Part shown: one piece after another, positions 1-11,126 of the stretch
Layout: each line of letters starts with the position of its first letter
How positions within the stretch are numbered: the first letter of the stretch is position 1
From: Ophioderma brevispina
Taxonomy: Eukaryota; Echinodermata; Ophiuroidea; Amphilepidida; Ophiodermatidae
DNA length: 64,000 nt
NCBI GenBank assembly: GCA_023653785.1
Contig: JAMKCH010007177.1
Location: forward strand, 78,758-142,757
Direction of reading: 5' to 3'
Notes under the pieces: generated by a model
What the model was told of the DNA's origin: nothing
The model's input: only the letters and a program-made list of their open reading frames with translations
Databases searched by the model: none
Program-made: the position numbers and the translations under genes

Positions 1-546
1 CAAGGCACGAGGAGTACCACAATCTACCAAAAGTACCTCGGAAAATGCTTTCCAGAGTAAGACAAATTTGCAGTAGCGTATGCAGTAATAGTGAACCTTT
101 CAACGTGATGGCATCAATATACTTATCACTGTTGGTTATTCTTTCGAATAATTATGGCTCTGTAACCAACGTCCTTTGGCCAACTGCTGCAGATAAGAAC
201 ACTGCCCTAAGTTCCAACGCTATTCGCGTTCGCCATCAAGAGTGACTCGTACACTGGTACTCAAATGGAATCATTTTCTTCATATGCCAGGCGCTTATCA
301 GCTTTTATTATTTTCATACGTTTTAAACAATATGGGAGGAATAGAATTTTGGATTGAACCAATTTAACACTTCTGGTTATATTGCACCACGCTTGTTATT
401 TCTAAATTTAACTGTTATCAATCCGTATCTCTATGTTTTCAGCGGTCAGCATACAGGAGAGCAAGTACAAGGCATTTGCCCGTGAAGGGCTCTCAGTGCT
501 TTGTTGAGTAGACATTCTCGTTCAGGAGTTCGGAAGTAATCCCTAA
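1..546 (+). pseudogene. 3' half of a GPCR paralogue, degenerate, cut by the window edge
   Basis: Matches the intact receptor from about residue 195 (second extracellular loop) to the stop codon: it aligns with roughly 10590-11126 and ends with the same stop and following CGGGAACC at 544-553. It covers TM5, TM6 and TM7, including the NPYLYVFS region near 421-440. Many one-base insertions and deletions destroy the frame; the short open stretch at 45-245 is a by-product. Its 3' flank continues as a duplicate of the intact gene's flank. The 5' half lies outside the window. It may be a true pseudogene or a poor-consensus copy of a gene. Confidence 0.85.
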
Positions 547-744
547 CGGGAACCATTTAAAAAAAAGATACTCCTAATTATAAGTGAGACCAGTTTTTGC
601 TTATTCTAAATACTGCTCTTATCGATTTCTCTGTTTAGCGGTCAACATTATAGTAATGTGGAGAGCATTTTGTAGAAATGAAACTCTTAGTGTTTTAAAC
701 AACCCGCGCATAATTACCTCCTTCAGACACCATTCTGATTCGGT

Positions 745-1000
745 TTAAAGGCCTACTCAGAGATTTTGAAAATAAATTTGTATATCAATTAAAATAATTA
801 ATGTACGGAGTCTTGGTTTGATGTAGTAAACATTATGGTAGTATAGCAGTATACCATTGGGTGTTATTTTCTATATGAAGGACGTGGATTGAGCCTTAGC
901 TATTTCACACAGTGATTATTATGTAAACAAGCATTATGTACATGACAAGAAACACGATTTGTGTTAAAAAAAATGAAGGCGCCAGCCCCGGGAAATCTCT
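745..1000 (+). mobile_element. Diverged copy of the AGGCTGACTCAGAGATT MITE
   Basis: Starts with AAAGGCCTACTCAGAGATTT and ends near GGAAATCTCTGTGCAG. The interior shares TAGTAAACATT, TTTTCTATATGAAGGAC and TATTTCACACAGTG with the intact family member, but the right terminal repeat is damaged. Confidence 0.65.
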
Positions 1001-1063
1001 GTGCAGAAAGGATAATAGCTATAAAATTATTTTAAAAGTAATGAAGACGTGTACAATACTTAA

Positions 1064-1398
1064 AGGCTGACTCAGAGATTCTGAAATATATTTTTGTGTG
1101 TGTGTGTAATAATTATTACTAAAATGCTCAACTACAAAGTTTGAGACGAATCAGATTTGTCGTTTCCATTCAGTAAACATTTATGTATGGATATCAGTGC
1201 CATAGAATACTGTGTAAAACAAAAATTCCGGATACGGAATTTTATAACAAAGATATGATTTTCTATATAAAGGACTTCGATTTAAACTTTACTATTTCAC
1301 ACAGTGGATAGTATAGGGACAAGCATTATGTATGTGCAACCATCCCGATTTGTTTGAAAATTGATGGCGCCCTCCTCAGAAAATCTCTGAGTCAGCCT
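1064..1398. mobile_element. TTAA-flanked MITE, AGGCTGACTCAGAGATT family
   Basis: Terminal inverted repeats AGGCTGACTCAGAGATT at both ends; TTAA at 1060-1063 and 1399-1402. The duplicate segment at 12925-12928 has a single TTAA with the same outer flanks and no element. No coding capacity. Related copies are at 745-1000, 11261-11470 (truncated) and 11976-12631. Confidence 0.9.
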
Positions 1399-1402
1399 TT
1401 AA

Positions 1403-3837
1403 ATTTTGTTCAGCATAATAAAACATCAATGATACAATCAGTATAATAAAGGAAATGTGCAAGCTTGCTGATGTTGGTAATGTTATAACCTCATTTTGGT
1501 GATTAAAGAATTTATTGTATTTCTATATTTTAACAAAAGAAAAAAATCCTAGCAGGGAAGTACCTAGTGCTATATTAAGGAGATACACAAATTTGTTTAC
1601 ATGTTTTGGAGACATTTCTAGAAAAGCTACTTTAGATAGATTGGGGATTTTCCGCCTATGTTACCAAACAAAGATTGTATCATATCAGTAGTTCCCAATG
1701 ATGTCATCATTGAACTTTTTTATTGGATAAAGATTGCATCATAAGATGATGTCATTTATGTGAGATCCAATTGGATAATGCAAGATGCTGTAATAGGCTA
1801 TTATTAGATACTGGGGAAACCTAACTAGAAGAAAAATATATATTGGGCTCACTGGAAAGACTCCAGGACAGTGATTAATTTGAATCACCAGATATGGTAG
1901 ATTAGTGCAGTACTAGTGCTGATATTATAGATACCACAGGAGTTTAAAATCTATTCTGTCTGCAGTCATCTATCCAGCCAAAAAAAACTTGAGATTTTTC
2001 CACAGTTGCATTGGTAATTGGCTAGCAAACTAGGGACTTTGCGGTAACACTTGAATGGTAAAACTCAAACTTCTTTATGTGTCGCATAAGAAGGAATTTT
2101 GTAATTAGAATAATTAATATCGGGTCCCGATAACAATTCAACGGCCGGTGAAAACGTCATTCCAATATAAAACAACCGGAAATAGCGCCTTGCACATGTA
2201 CATCCATTAGCTGTTCCGTTGGTTCACGCAAGTCATTTTAGGATCATTTTTCGTGAGATTTTGCTATTTCATAATGGACAGACAAAAAACGTTGGATTAG
2301 GATCGGGGATCCCCGAATCCAATTACAAAATCCCTTCTTTTATGACGCATTCACACTTTTAAGCATCGCCGTTCACAGGTATATTTTACTGGACAATTAC
2401 CAACACAACTCTGCATAAATCTCACAAATTTTACAATTGGGGCGCTCTTCAAAATGTGCTTTAACTTCTAAAGAAGATCCCATGTGTTTATATTGTTGAA
2501 TGTTGATGCTGCATGCTGTCATGTTGGAGTCTTCGCTGTTAGGACATGTCAATGTTGAACTGCGATGCTACTTTCATTGTGAACTTTAATCACGTTATAG
2601 TGGACATATGTAAGAATATATCTGTGTTTTGTGATTGCCATTGTAATAATTGTTTTGTACATTCCAAATTCTTGAACCAATCGATTTGTTAAAAGAATAT
2701 AATAAATCAGCGTTATTATATGAAATTCATATCATTTGTGCACAAGACTCATTTGTTAGTATTTAAAGGGTGCTTCTCACTTTACCATCCTTGTGATGTC
2801 ATAACAGTAATTAGGGGCTCGTCCGGGTATTGGGGAAAAAGTAGAGTGCCGTCCAGTGGTCTCCGCTACCAGTAACTGCTTACCGGTGAAGCTAATCTCT
2901 ACACCACCAAACATTGTTTTCCATAACATCAATTCTCAATTATTCCCATATCATGAAAAGAGGCCAGTGCAGGCCCCCAATGCCATGTCGTATATCTGCA
3001 GAAAGCTCACCGAGAAACTGTCAATCATCGCCCAACCATACTAGGAATGGACCTTGCCATCGAGAGACTACACCGACAGTATTAGTCCTGCAGTAGCAAT
3101 ATGACCTTACGTAAGAGTCTGCACAAAATGTTTTGATGGTTCCTAGGCAACATTGACCCGCTGATTCCAAATCTTTGGCATCTTTGTCATCCTTGATAGG
3201 GGAGATAGGGGAAGGGGGTAAATATACAGGGGTAAAATTACGGGGCTAAAAAATGTATAAACATGTCCATATGGTCCTATGGATTCAGAAAAGGTATAGT
3301 TTGCTATATCTACAAACTCTTGTTCATGCAAGACAGGCCAAAAACTGTTCAAGGTCATCATGGGGGATTTATTTATAATGATCCGATTTGCTTCAAATTG
3401 GTGTCAAATTGTTCGTATGGGCATATCACAACAGGAAATGCACATTTACTTTGTAAATAAGCTCAAAGGTATTTAGCAGAGGCTCCAGTACCGGACCCCC
3501 AAAGACCCTGTGGGCCCTATCAATATTTTTCTCATTATACCCCAAATGTCAAACAAAATGCATAACATTTATATGACATTAATATTCAACCGCATGAAGA
3601 ATTTGAGCCTATTTTGATTAGAATATGTGCATTCTAAAACAATTACCCCAGGATGACTTTGAATCATTTTGAGTCTACTGTGTTAAAAGTAAGTGTCCCA
3701 GAGATATCACACTGTACTTTTTTAATCCTTAGAACCAGCTTAACATGTGTACACAACTTTTCACCATGTATGAAACATTTACAAATTTAATCTCTGTATA
3801 TTTACCCCCTTCCCTATCTCAAAATGCTCAAGGATGA
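1403..3837 (+). repeat. Segmental duplicate A, non-coding part
   Basis: Diverged copy of 15857-20440. Matching anchors include ACATTTCTAGAAAAGCTAC (about 1612 and 16027), AACACTTGAATGG (2047 and 18361) and ATCGGGTCCCGATAACAATT (2118 and 18774). It carries an LTR-like segment and the start of LINE sequence but no host gene. Confidence 0.85.
2701..2827 (+). repeat. Possible LTR end with tRNA-Pro-type primer binding site
   Basis: AATAAA at 2701 is followed about 100 bases later by ...GTCATAACA (2798-2806) and, after six bases, AGGGGCTCGTCCGGG (2813-2827), which resembles the tRNA-Pro primer binding site of retroviruses and many gypsy elements. Sequence following it is shared with 19505-19820, where the binding-site copy is degraded. 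The LTR's left end and a matching 3' LTR were not found, so only the end of the unit is proposed. Confidence 0.4.
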
Positions 3838-6135
3838 CAATATCGAAGTCCTCACCATTGAGTTCAGCTTTGTCATAGTGACATCAATCTACAAACCACC
3901 ATCAGTAGATTTAAAACAATATCGGAAATTCCACCAAACCTTCATTGGTGAACAGCCATAGTACGCAATGAGGCTACAATGAAACCATAGGCGGACCATA
4001 GACCTGCTGTGGAATTTTCCACATGGTCCGCTTGGAATTGCGCCACTTTAGGCCGGTCGTGTAAACAAGGAAGGAAGGAAAGAAAAACAAAAAGGAAAGG
4101 AAAAAAAAGATGAATAGGAAAAGAGACATAAAAAGATGTTATCTGGTAAAAGTATTTATAAGCCTATATGTGAAGCAATTTCGCCTTTTTTCAGGAGGGC
4201 CGTGGTAAAAGTAAATTAAGTGTTGGGCTGGCAGCAACTCCTTGGAGCACAAGAGCTGATACCTTCAATATGGGTAGAAATAGGAGGCTCAAGCCTTTGC
4301 AATTTTGCTGGACTTTCATCGATATCAAAGAAAGTTACCAGCATTGGGCCGGTAGCAGCCCATGGGTAGAGAGTCGGAGCTGTATTTACTCTATCTAGCA
4401 AGTTTGCCTTTAAAAAGCTTTGAATCCCCTATATCAATGTACTTTTCATTAGTGGAAATTATGATTCCCTAGGAAAAAGAAACTGTTCACTATACCTATA
4501 ATGTAAATGGGGGTAGGGGCTGAGACTCTATAGCTATATTGTGTTGAAAAGCACTTGGATTGAACTATTCAAAATTACGAAGCTCTGTGTCAGAAAGATA
4601 GTCCAAACATGGATGTTCCTGTAACGAAATCACCTCAAAGAAAAATTATTTTAACAACTTCAACAAATATCAGTGCCATCATGCAAGTCTTGTGGCCCAG
4701 GAACTTTCAAACAACCCCATTGTGATGGTACAAACATCTCTCCGTCATACCCGGCCGTCAATATGTGCCTTTTCTAATTACATGATCTTGAATGAATATG
4801 ACATGATAATTGTCTTGAATTGTCCTGAATTGTCTTGACTGGACGGTAATCAAGCAATTGCTCAATTAATTTATTGATAAAAGGTTTACATATGTATTTG
4901 CCATGTTCTTTATACTTTCCAATCTGCACCGTCATTGCCCCCACTACTCACATACCAGGCCGCCCGGAGAGTTGTCCCGGACCCGGTAGATACAAATCGG
5001 GGTCCTACTTTTAGAAAAATCGCGCGCGAAGCACGAGAAACTGAATTACCTTTAAGTAGCCTCTAAAAGCCAACTTGGATGAAATCATGGACAATTTTGA
5101 TACACATTTTTACTTATAACATCCAAACGACTAGAGAGTGGCGTCTTTATACAGGTTAGGAAACGCATATGTTAGCTTATGATTACCCTCGGCTTACATA
5201 CACGTTACCTCCTTAAGATGGGAGTGCCCTCTGGGGTAAATCGGGTCATCTACCTTTAAACTTGGGAATGTTCGATCAATAATGTTTATTGTAGTTGTTT
5301 GTTTCTTGCCTGTTTCGATTTATATTACATAGGTCCTATATGATTTTCAAATGCTCAAGGACCGGTCAAGTCAATTTTCCACGGCCGGATTGACTAACCA
5401 GTCCGCCTCTGAATGAAACCAATAAAGACGGACAAGCTGTCGAAGAATGGTTAGACAGTCAACGTCTATGGCTCCTTTACGACCCTAAGCGGCCGCCTTC
5501 ATTTCATAGCGCCCTTTGGAAGAGAGGATACAACCCTGATCTCAGGGTTGCACAATTGTTTTGCTTCCCCAGGAGCAGGAATTTTGGGTTGACATTTCCC
5601 CGCCTAAACTTACACTTACAGATTTAGTAAAATTCAAATTACGATAATATTATGTTAACTAGTGTTTAATACCTGAGGAACCAGTCGACCACAGCACATA
5701 ACCCGTTTTTTTCCTTCATCTTATTTTTCACACTTTTCACCTGACTATTTCTTTATCCACTTGGTATCATTTCCCCAGTTCTGTTCATTATTTCCCGGGA
5801 GCATTGCTCCCTGTTCCCACACTTTGTGCAACCCTACCTGATCTAGCTATTGTTAGCAAAAGATCTCTAACATGTGTAGCAAGATCCTGTTCCACAAGCT
5901 CAACATCGACCAATCGGTATCCAAGTCAACGCTACAGTAAGACCAAACAAGGCGCCTTTTAAGCGTTGCTTTAACTATAGGAAAGCAGACTGGCAAGGAT
6001 TCACGGAAGATCTGGATCAGAACATGAAGAGGATATTTCTCCAAAACCCTATAACTATGACAAATTGCCCAACTAGTGAACATGACTAACCGATGATTCA
6101 TACCCAGAGGCCGTAGGACGGAATACAAACCAGGC
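3838..6135 (+). pseudogene. LINE endonuclease/linker fragment (copy A), split by hAT element
   Basis: Outside the hAT insertion, 3838-3985 and 5412-6135 read in broken + frames like the apurinic-type endonuclease and following linker of a non-LTR retrotransposon: a VTSIYKPP-type stretch, then after the insertion [16 protein letters not shown] and [14 protein letters not shown] segments, and later FNYRKADWQGF. Stops and frameshifts are frequent. The paralogue at 20440-21720 preserves the same order. A segment of about 190 bases present in copy B (after about 20440) is missing here near 3841. Confidence 0.75.
3986..5411. mobile_element. hAT-like element with 8-base target duplication
   Basis: Ends CATAGGCGGAC and GTCCGCCTCTG (inverted CAGAGGCGGAC) are flanked by direct AATGAAAC at 3978-3985 and 5412-5419. 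The duplicate at 20778-20785 has one AATGAAAC and no insertion, so the boundaries are fixed. The 8-base duplication and CAGAGGCGG-like ends fit hAT. The interior (1.4 kb) has no frame resembling a transposase, so it is probably non-autonomous. It splits the LINE endonuclease fragment of duplicate A. Confidence 0.85.
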
Positions 6136-6377
6136 CTTTCCATGATCACTTTCTGCTGCAACTTGATGCAACCCACTGCAGTGCAAGTTAAAACGAATTT
6201 AACTTTGTTGCAGTACTGCATTGCAGTATGTGCAGAGACTGCTATCCAGGCAATGCAACGCACTGCGCTGCAGTGCAGTAGAAGTCTGAACGGACCTTTC
6301 GGAATATATTCTATTGAGCGCGGCCCAAATAGGGTATGGCCATGCCCTTCTGCGCTGTCGATTCGTAATCCCTATCA
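6136..6377. other. Region rich in CTGCAGTGCA-type words, no gene
   Basis: GCAGTGCA, TGCAGTACTGCA and CTGCAGTGCAG occur repeatedly around 6172-6285, giving several short self-complementary segments. The open frames on both strands here lack recognisable motifs. Confidence 0.35.
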
Positions 6378-7262
6378 CGGGAGGAGAGCAAAACCAAGCG
6401 TAAATTCATAATAAATTATTAAAATCATATAACTATCTGTTGCCCCAAATAAAACTTTTCTTGAAAATGAATAAAATGTCACTTCAATTTATTTCCCCCA
6501 ATATCAGTGACCAATAGATACGCCAGACGCTCGAGCTAAAGATATTCAATTACCGGCCCGTTGTGCGGTGTAGAAAAACACTTCGGATTCCTTTTCATCT
6601 GGGAGTGCAAACCCATTGTTATTTGTCTCGCGGTTGAATAGCTCAGCTGTACCACCTCTCCGATATAGACGAAGTCTTTTTAATAACGTAAGCGCAATAC
6701 TCACTATCCTCATTCGCAAATAATAAATTTGAGCTTCTAAAGTGCGTGTTTAATTAAACTTCTTTCCATGTTTTTTCATCATTTGATTCGAAAGGAAGAA
6801 AGACAACACAAACATCATGCTCAGAATGTTGTGGTCAAGCTTTGACCTAACAACTTTTGTGCAGATATTAAAATTCCGTAACTTATTGCTTAAACTTCAT
6901 TTGTATTCATTTACCGCGCTTAAGAAGAAAACTTAGGGGTCAACGACCTATATATAATGTTTAAACTAGTAGGTATTGTGCAAGAGGACGGATATTTTGT
7001 TACTCAGCCCGAATCGTGGGGGTGATAACACTGGATATAACATTGGCTCCCGCATACGGGCCCATTGTATATCTTTAGTTAATGGTTTGCTGAAGATAAG
7101 TCTACATATCCATTGGTCACTGATATATGAAAGAGAATGATGTGAAATTTTATCATTTTAAGAAAAAAATGTGGAATTGGAAGTGATTTGGGGGGCAACG
7201 ACGGTTATGTCATGTTATAGGTAATAATTTACATTAATTTTACACGGGTTTTGTCTTCTCCC
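6378..7262. mobile_element. Inverted-repeat element of about 0.9 kb
   Basis: About 180 bases at 6378-6560 recur in inverted orientation at 7070-7262: AAAACCxxGTAAA, AAATTATTA, TTGCCCCxxAAAT and ATATCAGTGACCAAT words in order. The same end sequence occurs as a third, direct copy at 9357-9510. The interior has no recognised protein. Family not identified. Confidence 0.6.
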
Positions 7263-7589
7263 TTTGAATGGACTACAGAAATTTGTATGCAGTTGTTATT
7301 TCGTGTCTACGCACCTAGTCTAAAAAGATATGAGTAGGTGATAAGGTGGTATTTATATGGCTGCCGACGTTATTCTATTGACAGCGGAATATATTTAAAG
7401 AGCTGCTACATTGTGAAAGTCGCTTTATAATGTCGATATGATTTAAAAGTCGATCGTTAATAGCCTCGTTCCGGACATCGGATTTTACCTAACTGGTTAA
7501 ATATTGATGCTGGGGAAGGCTGCTATTTTTTCATTTCATTTACTCGTGAAATCTTAGAGGGAGGAGCACGCGACCCCCCAGGGTAAACA

Positions 7590-9008
7590 TCATCGTTTAC
7601 CCCGCACTACGGAAAAGATTTGACACCTTTGGTATGCTTAGTAGGACCCTCTATATCAACGCTAGGTAGGAAGTACTCTCAAATTGTGGTGTCACTTTTC
7701 CAATAGCGGCCAATTTAAGTTTACACAGGGGTCAAACTTTTAAGAGACACTGGCACATTTGAAAAATAGTGCGCCCTCAAGATTTTTCAAAATCGATATT
7801 TTTGCATGGTTGTAAAGCTTGTATATAAAAAAGCCCTCACCCGAAATGATTAAGACCAAATCAGCTTCCTTATGGGTAAACGGAACGATTTTGTAATTTA
7901 ACGTCGCCGGCGACGCGAAATTCAGCAGACGACGAAAATGGCATTTGACACAAGAACACGCACGCCGTATGCATGTTTCCCACGCTATGCACACTGTTTG
8001 ACCGGTCTATAACCTTTGTGGTTTTAATATCAGTGAGTACGAGTCAAAAATATTCATGTAATATACACATTTGTTGATTAAAGTTATGGAAAACTTAAAA
8101 GTTGGCCTACAAATTACCTGGATATCTTTATCCTCATATCAATGTCCCTATCTGTTTTGGAGTATGTTATTTTATGTGTAAAATATATCTCTGTTCTTCC
8201 AATGGCCTAGACATCATTTGAGAGCAAATTGAAGAAATTTCATATTTTGTGAAAATGTGCCAGTGCCGCTTTAAAATGCTCCATGTTGAAAATGTATGCC
8301 ATATTGTCCGTCTAGTCATAAGAATTCCAAAAATGTATAGTTTGTACCATCTATGACCATTGGTTTTGGAGTTATATGGTAAAAATGGCTGAAATGGTAA
8401 AAAAATGTCAATTTCTATTTGTACATGGGTCAAAACCAGAAGTTGCTCCAATTTTGTTGAAAAATGAAAGAAGTTGTTCATCTAGCTTAATGCGTCAAAA
8501 TCTGCAGGGTATAGTTATCATCTTATGCGACAAAATAGGTCATAGGGCAACATAATCCAATTGGCGTTGACCTTCTTTGACCCTTATCTCTGTAAGTAAA
8601 CATTTAACATAATCAAAACTATACTTTTTGGGAGTCCTCTTAACTCAGGCAATAATTTGCAAGTATTTAAAATATAATCAGATTAACTTTTAATGTTGAC
8701 CCCTGTACAAATTGAGATTGACCTTTTTACCAGTTTAGTAATTTTTACCCTATAACTCCAAAACCAATGGTCGTAGGTGGTACAAACTATACATGTTTGG
8801 AATCCTTATGATTAGATGGACAATATGGCATACATTGCAGCATGATTGGGGCATTTTAAAAGTTTGACCCCTGTGTAAACTTAAATTGGCCCCTACTGAA
8901 AACGTGATACCACAATTTGAGAGTACTACCAACCAAGCGTTGATGTAGAAGGTCCATACTAACTACCAAATGTGTCAAACCTTTTCTGTAGTGGAAGGTA
9001 AACGAATT
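7590..9008. mobile_element. Foldback element with long complementary arms
   Basis: Left arm (7590-7740 and 8275-8440) and right arm (8690-9008, inverted) match closely: CAAATTTTGAGAG-type words, CACAGGGGTCAAACTTTTAA, TATGCCATATTGTCC and CCATTGGTTTTGGAGTTATA. The centre is near 8560, so the unit is almost one long hairpin of about 0.9 kb once the nested 7744-8270 element is removed. Exact outer ends are uncertain. The minus-strand open frames come from the hairpin arms, not a gene. Confidence 0.75.
7744..8270. mobile_element. TTAA-flanked element nested in the foldback arm
   Basis: Inverted ends GAGACACTGGCACATTT and (from the right) AGCGGCACTGGCACATTTT, flanked by TTAA at 7740-7743 and 8271-8274. 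The opposite arm of the foldback keeps the uninterrupted site at 8856-8859, so this insertion is delimited within one element. No coding capacity. Confidence 0.88.
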
Positions 9009-9356
9009 CCTTAAATAAGGCCCCTATGATATTCTGCTCGTGCTCTATTAGGGCTATAGTAAATAGTGACCGTGAGACTTCCAAAACCTTTTTGGGACAC
9101 AGTCCACTGTTTCGGGGGGAGGCATTTGTATTTACAGAATCAATAACATCTCAAGAAACAAACTGGATATGTTTTACATTTACCGTCTGGACCGAATTGT
9201 TGTATTCAACATTTTGCTGTCTTAAGATAAAATGGAAATTGATAATTTCTAAATACATTTTCCCATACGCTTTTTTGTGTATAGATATAATATGCATATG
9301 TAACTGTGGGGCGTAGACCAAATAACCAACTGTATAACCAAATGTGTAGTCCCCAT

Positions 9357-9510
9357 CAAGGGCTAGGGTAAAACCAAGTGTAAATTCATAATAAATTATT
9401 ATATGAAACTGGCACATTTTATTGAAAATAAATAAAATGTCACCTCAATTTCTTTTTCTCAATATAAGTGACTAATGGATATACATAGACTTAAAGCAAA
9501 CCATCATGAA
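9357..9510 (+). repeat. Third copy of the 6378-7262 element end
   Basis: Direct copy of 6381-6535: AAAACCAAGxGTAAATTCAT, AATAAATTATTA, AAATAAAATGTCAC and AGTGACTAATGGATA. It stands alone 0.6 kb upstream of the GPCR start. 9511-9699 holds nothing recognised. Confidence 0.6.
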
Positions 9511-9699
9511 TGTGAAGTGTTTTATCCATCGCATATCCGGCCGATTGTTGAACGGGCCATTCCCTACAATAATAGACAATATTCACATGGATTCACGAAG
9601 CGAAAGTGGGCCATGTGACTAGAATTTTTTACCCTTGTCATTGGCAATATATGGTTTATTATTCTATATATATGACATATGACTTCAAATTCGTGTCTC

Positions 9700-9954
9700 A
9701 TATTAGTCACAAACAAAACAATTTAATTAGAGGTTATAATGAAGGCGACATGTATAATGAATGACTGAATAAGTCGTTACGGATACATCTTTAATCAAAG
9801 TCACGCAACTTGCTGCAATTGAGGTATCTTCATTTATCATCACTGAAGTCATACTTACGGAAGAGGTTCGCAATACTCTGAGCTCCGACGAGAAGTTGTG
9901 TCATAGTGTCATCCGTTTGTTTTCAAACATCTTCAATTGTTTGTATGTTATTCA
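9700..9954 (+). promoter_or_regulatory. Conserved upstream module of the GPCR family
   Basis: This block shares ordered sequence with 26170-26620, 31400-31620 and 31670-31960. Shared words include ACACATCTTTAAT or a close variant, CGCAACTTGCTGCAAT, TATCTTCATT, GGTTCGCAATA and GATCCGTTTG. It may be promoter plus first exon, or part of a 5' intron. No TATA box was assigned. Its retention next to every 5'-complete GPCR copy is the reason for calling it regulatory or transcribed. Confidence 0.45.
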
Positions 9955-9991
9955 TCTAACGATTCGATATTTCTTCCAACTGTCACTGCAG
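9955..9991 (+). promoter_or_regulatory. Probable 3' splice acceptor upstream of the intact GPCR
   Basis: A branch-site-like CTAAC near 9957-9962 is followed by a pyrimidine-rich stretch and AG at 9990-9991, 22 bases before the start codon. The same layout precedes the other two 5'-complete copies (AG at 31979-31980 and 59891-59892) although the surrounding bases have drifted. This suggests a 5'-UTR intron in this gene family. No donor site was identified. Confidence 0.5.
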
Positions 9992-10013
9992 TGCGAAAGC
10001 AAAATTAAAATCC

Positions 10014-11126
10014 ATGGAATCTGTAGAGATGAACACTACAAACTTGTGTGACTTGGATGGTGTGATTAACCTAACCGATCCAGTAATCGCCGATCAATGG
10101 ATAAGAAGCGACAGTGAACAGTTTATGGTCGGCGTAATAATACCGCTAGTTTCGGCAGTTGGTGTCTTTGGAAACGTGGCATTTTTGTTTATGGTATTGC
10201 GATTAAAAGAAATACGGACTAACTTGAACGCGTACCTTGCTAATTTAGCGATATGTGATATCATGTTTCTGCTGTTTTCAAACTTTTGGTATGCAGTTTA
10301 TTCGAGCCATTCTCCTGTAAGCTCAGCTTTCGATATTAGTTCCTTCATTGAATGTGCTGCATACATTTTGACTACGCGAATATGGTATGGGGCATCCTTA
10401 TTTCTTGTAACTCTTATTTCAATAGAGCGGTTCTATGCCATATGCAAACCCCTAAAACACATAATGTTAAAGGGCCATGCGCGTACCTTCAAGCTACTCT
10501 CAGCAATATGGATTGTAGAAGTTTTGCTTGCTCTATCTATAGTTCCAAGCTTTCTTGAGTACAAAAGTTTTTGCTTATTGTGGCCCAAGACAGATGAGTA
10601 CCACAATCTACCAAGTACGTTCAGTCGATGCTCTCCAGTAAGCAAATTTGCAGTAGCGTATGCAGCAATATGTGAAACCTTTACGTTGATGGCTTCAATA
10701 ATAATCAATTGTTGGTTATTCTTTCGAATAATTATGGCTCTGTACCAACGCCCTTTGGCTACTGATGCAGAAAAGAACACTGCCCTAAGTGCCAACGCTA
10801 TTCGCGTTCGCCATCAAGTGACTCGTGCACTGGTAATCAATGGAATCATTTTCTTCATATGCCAGACGCCTTACCAGCTTGTATTATTTCAGAAGTTTTT
10901 TACACATATAGGAGGAATAGACATTTTTGGAACTGAACAATTTAATACTCTGCTTATTATTGGCCACGCTTGCTTATTTATAAATACTGTTATTAATCCG
11001 TATCTCTATGTTTTCAGCTGTCAGCATTACAGGAGAGCAATGTACAAGGCATTTTGCCCGGGGAGGGTTCTCAGTGATTTGCTGGGTAGCCATGCTCGTT
11101 CCCGGAGTTTTGGAAGTAACCCCTAA
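10014..11126 (+). CDS. Class A (rhodopsin-family) neuropeptide-type GPCR, intact
   Basis: A 370-residue seven-helix receptor in one uninterrupted coding exon, presumably in the plasma membrane and signalling through G proteins. Seen: N-terminal N-glycosylation sequons at N7 and N19; TM1 GN motif (N54); TM2 LAICD (D82); extracellular Cys114 before TM3 and Cys187/Cys206 in the second loop; ERF at 138-140 in place of DRY; W166 in TM4; TM6 with C-Q-T-P-Y (283-287), so the usual CWxP tryptophan is Gln; TM7 NPYLY (328-332); a basic Ser/Arg-rich tail. Overall pattern and NPYLYVF resemble neuromedin-U/TRH/ghrelin-type receptors; the ligand cannot be read from sequence. Two in-frame ATGs lie at residues 1 and 6. 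A likely 3' splice site ends at 9991, so a 5' non-coding exon is probable. It is the only undamaged member of the local cluster. Confidence 0.93.
   Translation: MESVEMNTTNLCDLDGVINLTDPVIADQWIRSDSEQFMVGVIIPLVSAVGVFGNVAFLFMVLRLKEIRTNLNAYLANLAICDIMFLLFSNFWYAVYSSHSPVSSAFDISSFIECAAYILTTRIWYGASLFLVTLISIERFYAICKPLKHIMLKGHARTFKLLSAIWIVEVLLALSIVPSFLEYKSFCLLWPKTDEYHNLPSTFSRCSPVSKFAVAYAAICETFTLMASIIINCWLFFRIIMALYQRPLATDAEKNTALSANAIRVRHQVTRALVINGIIFFICQTPYQLVLFQKFFTHIGGIDIFGTEQFNTLLIIGHACLFINTVINPYLYVFSCQHYRRAMYKAFCPGRVLSDLLGSHARSRSFGSNP

Noticed and set aside
5853..6263. 136-codon minus-strand open frame
   Set aside because: It lies opposite the LINE linker fragment and its counterpart near 21700 is broken; no motif.
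10433..10795. 120-codon minus-strand frame within the intact GPCR
   Set aside because: Complete overlap with a well-supported receptor; no motif.
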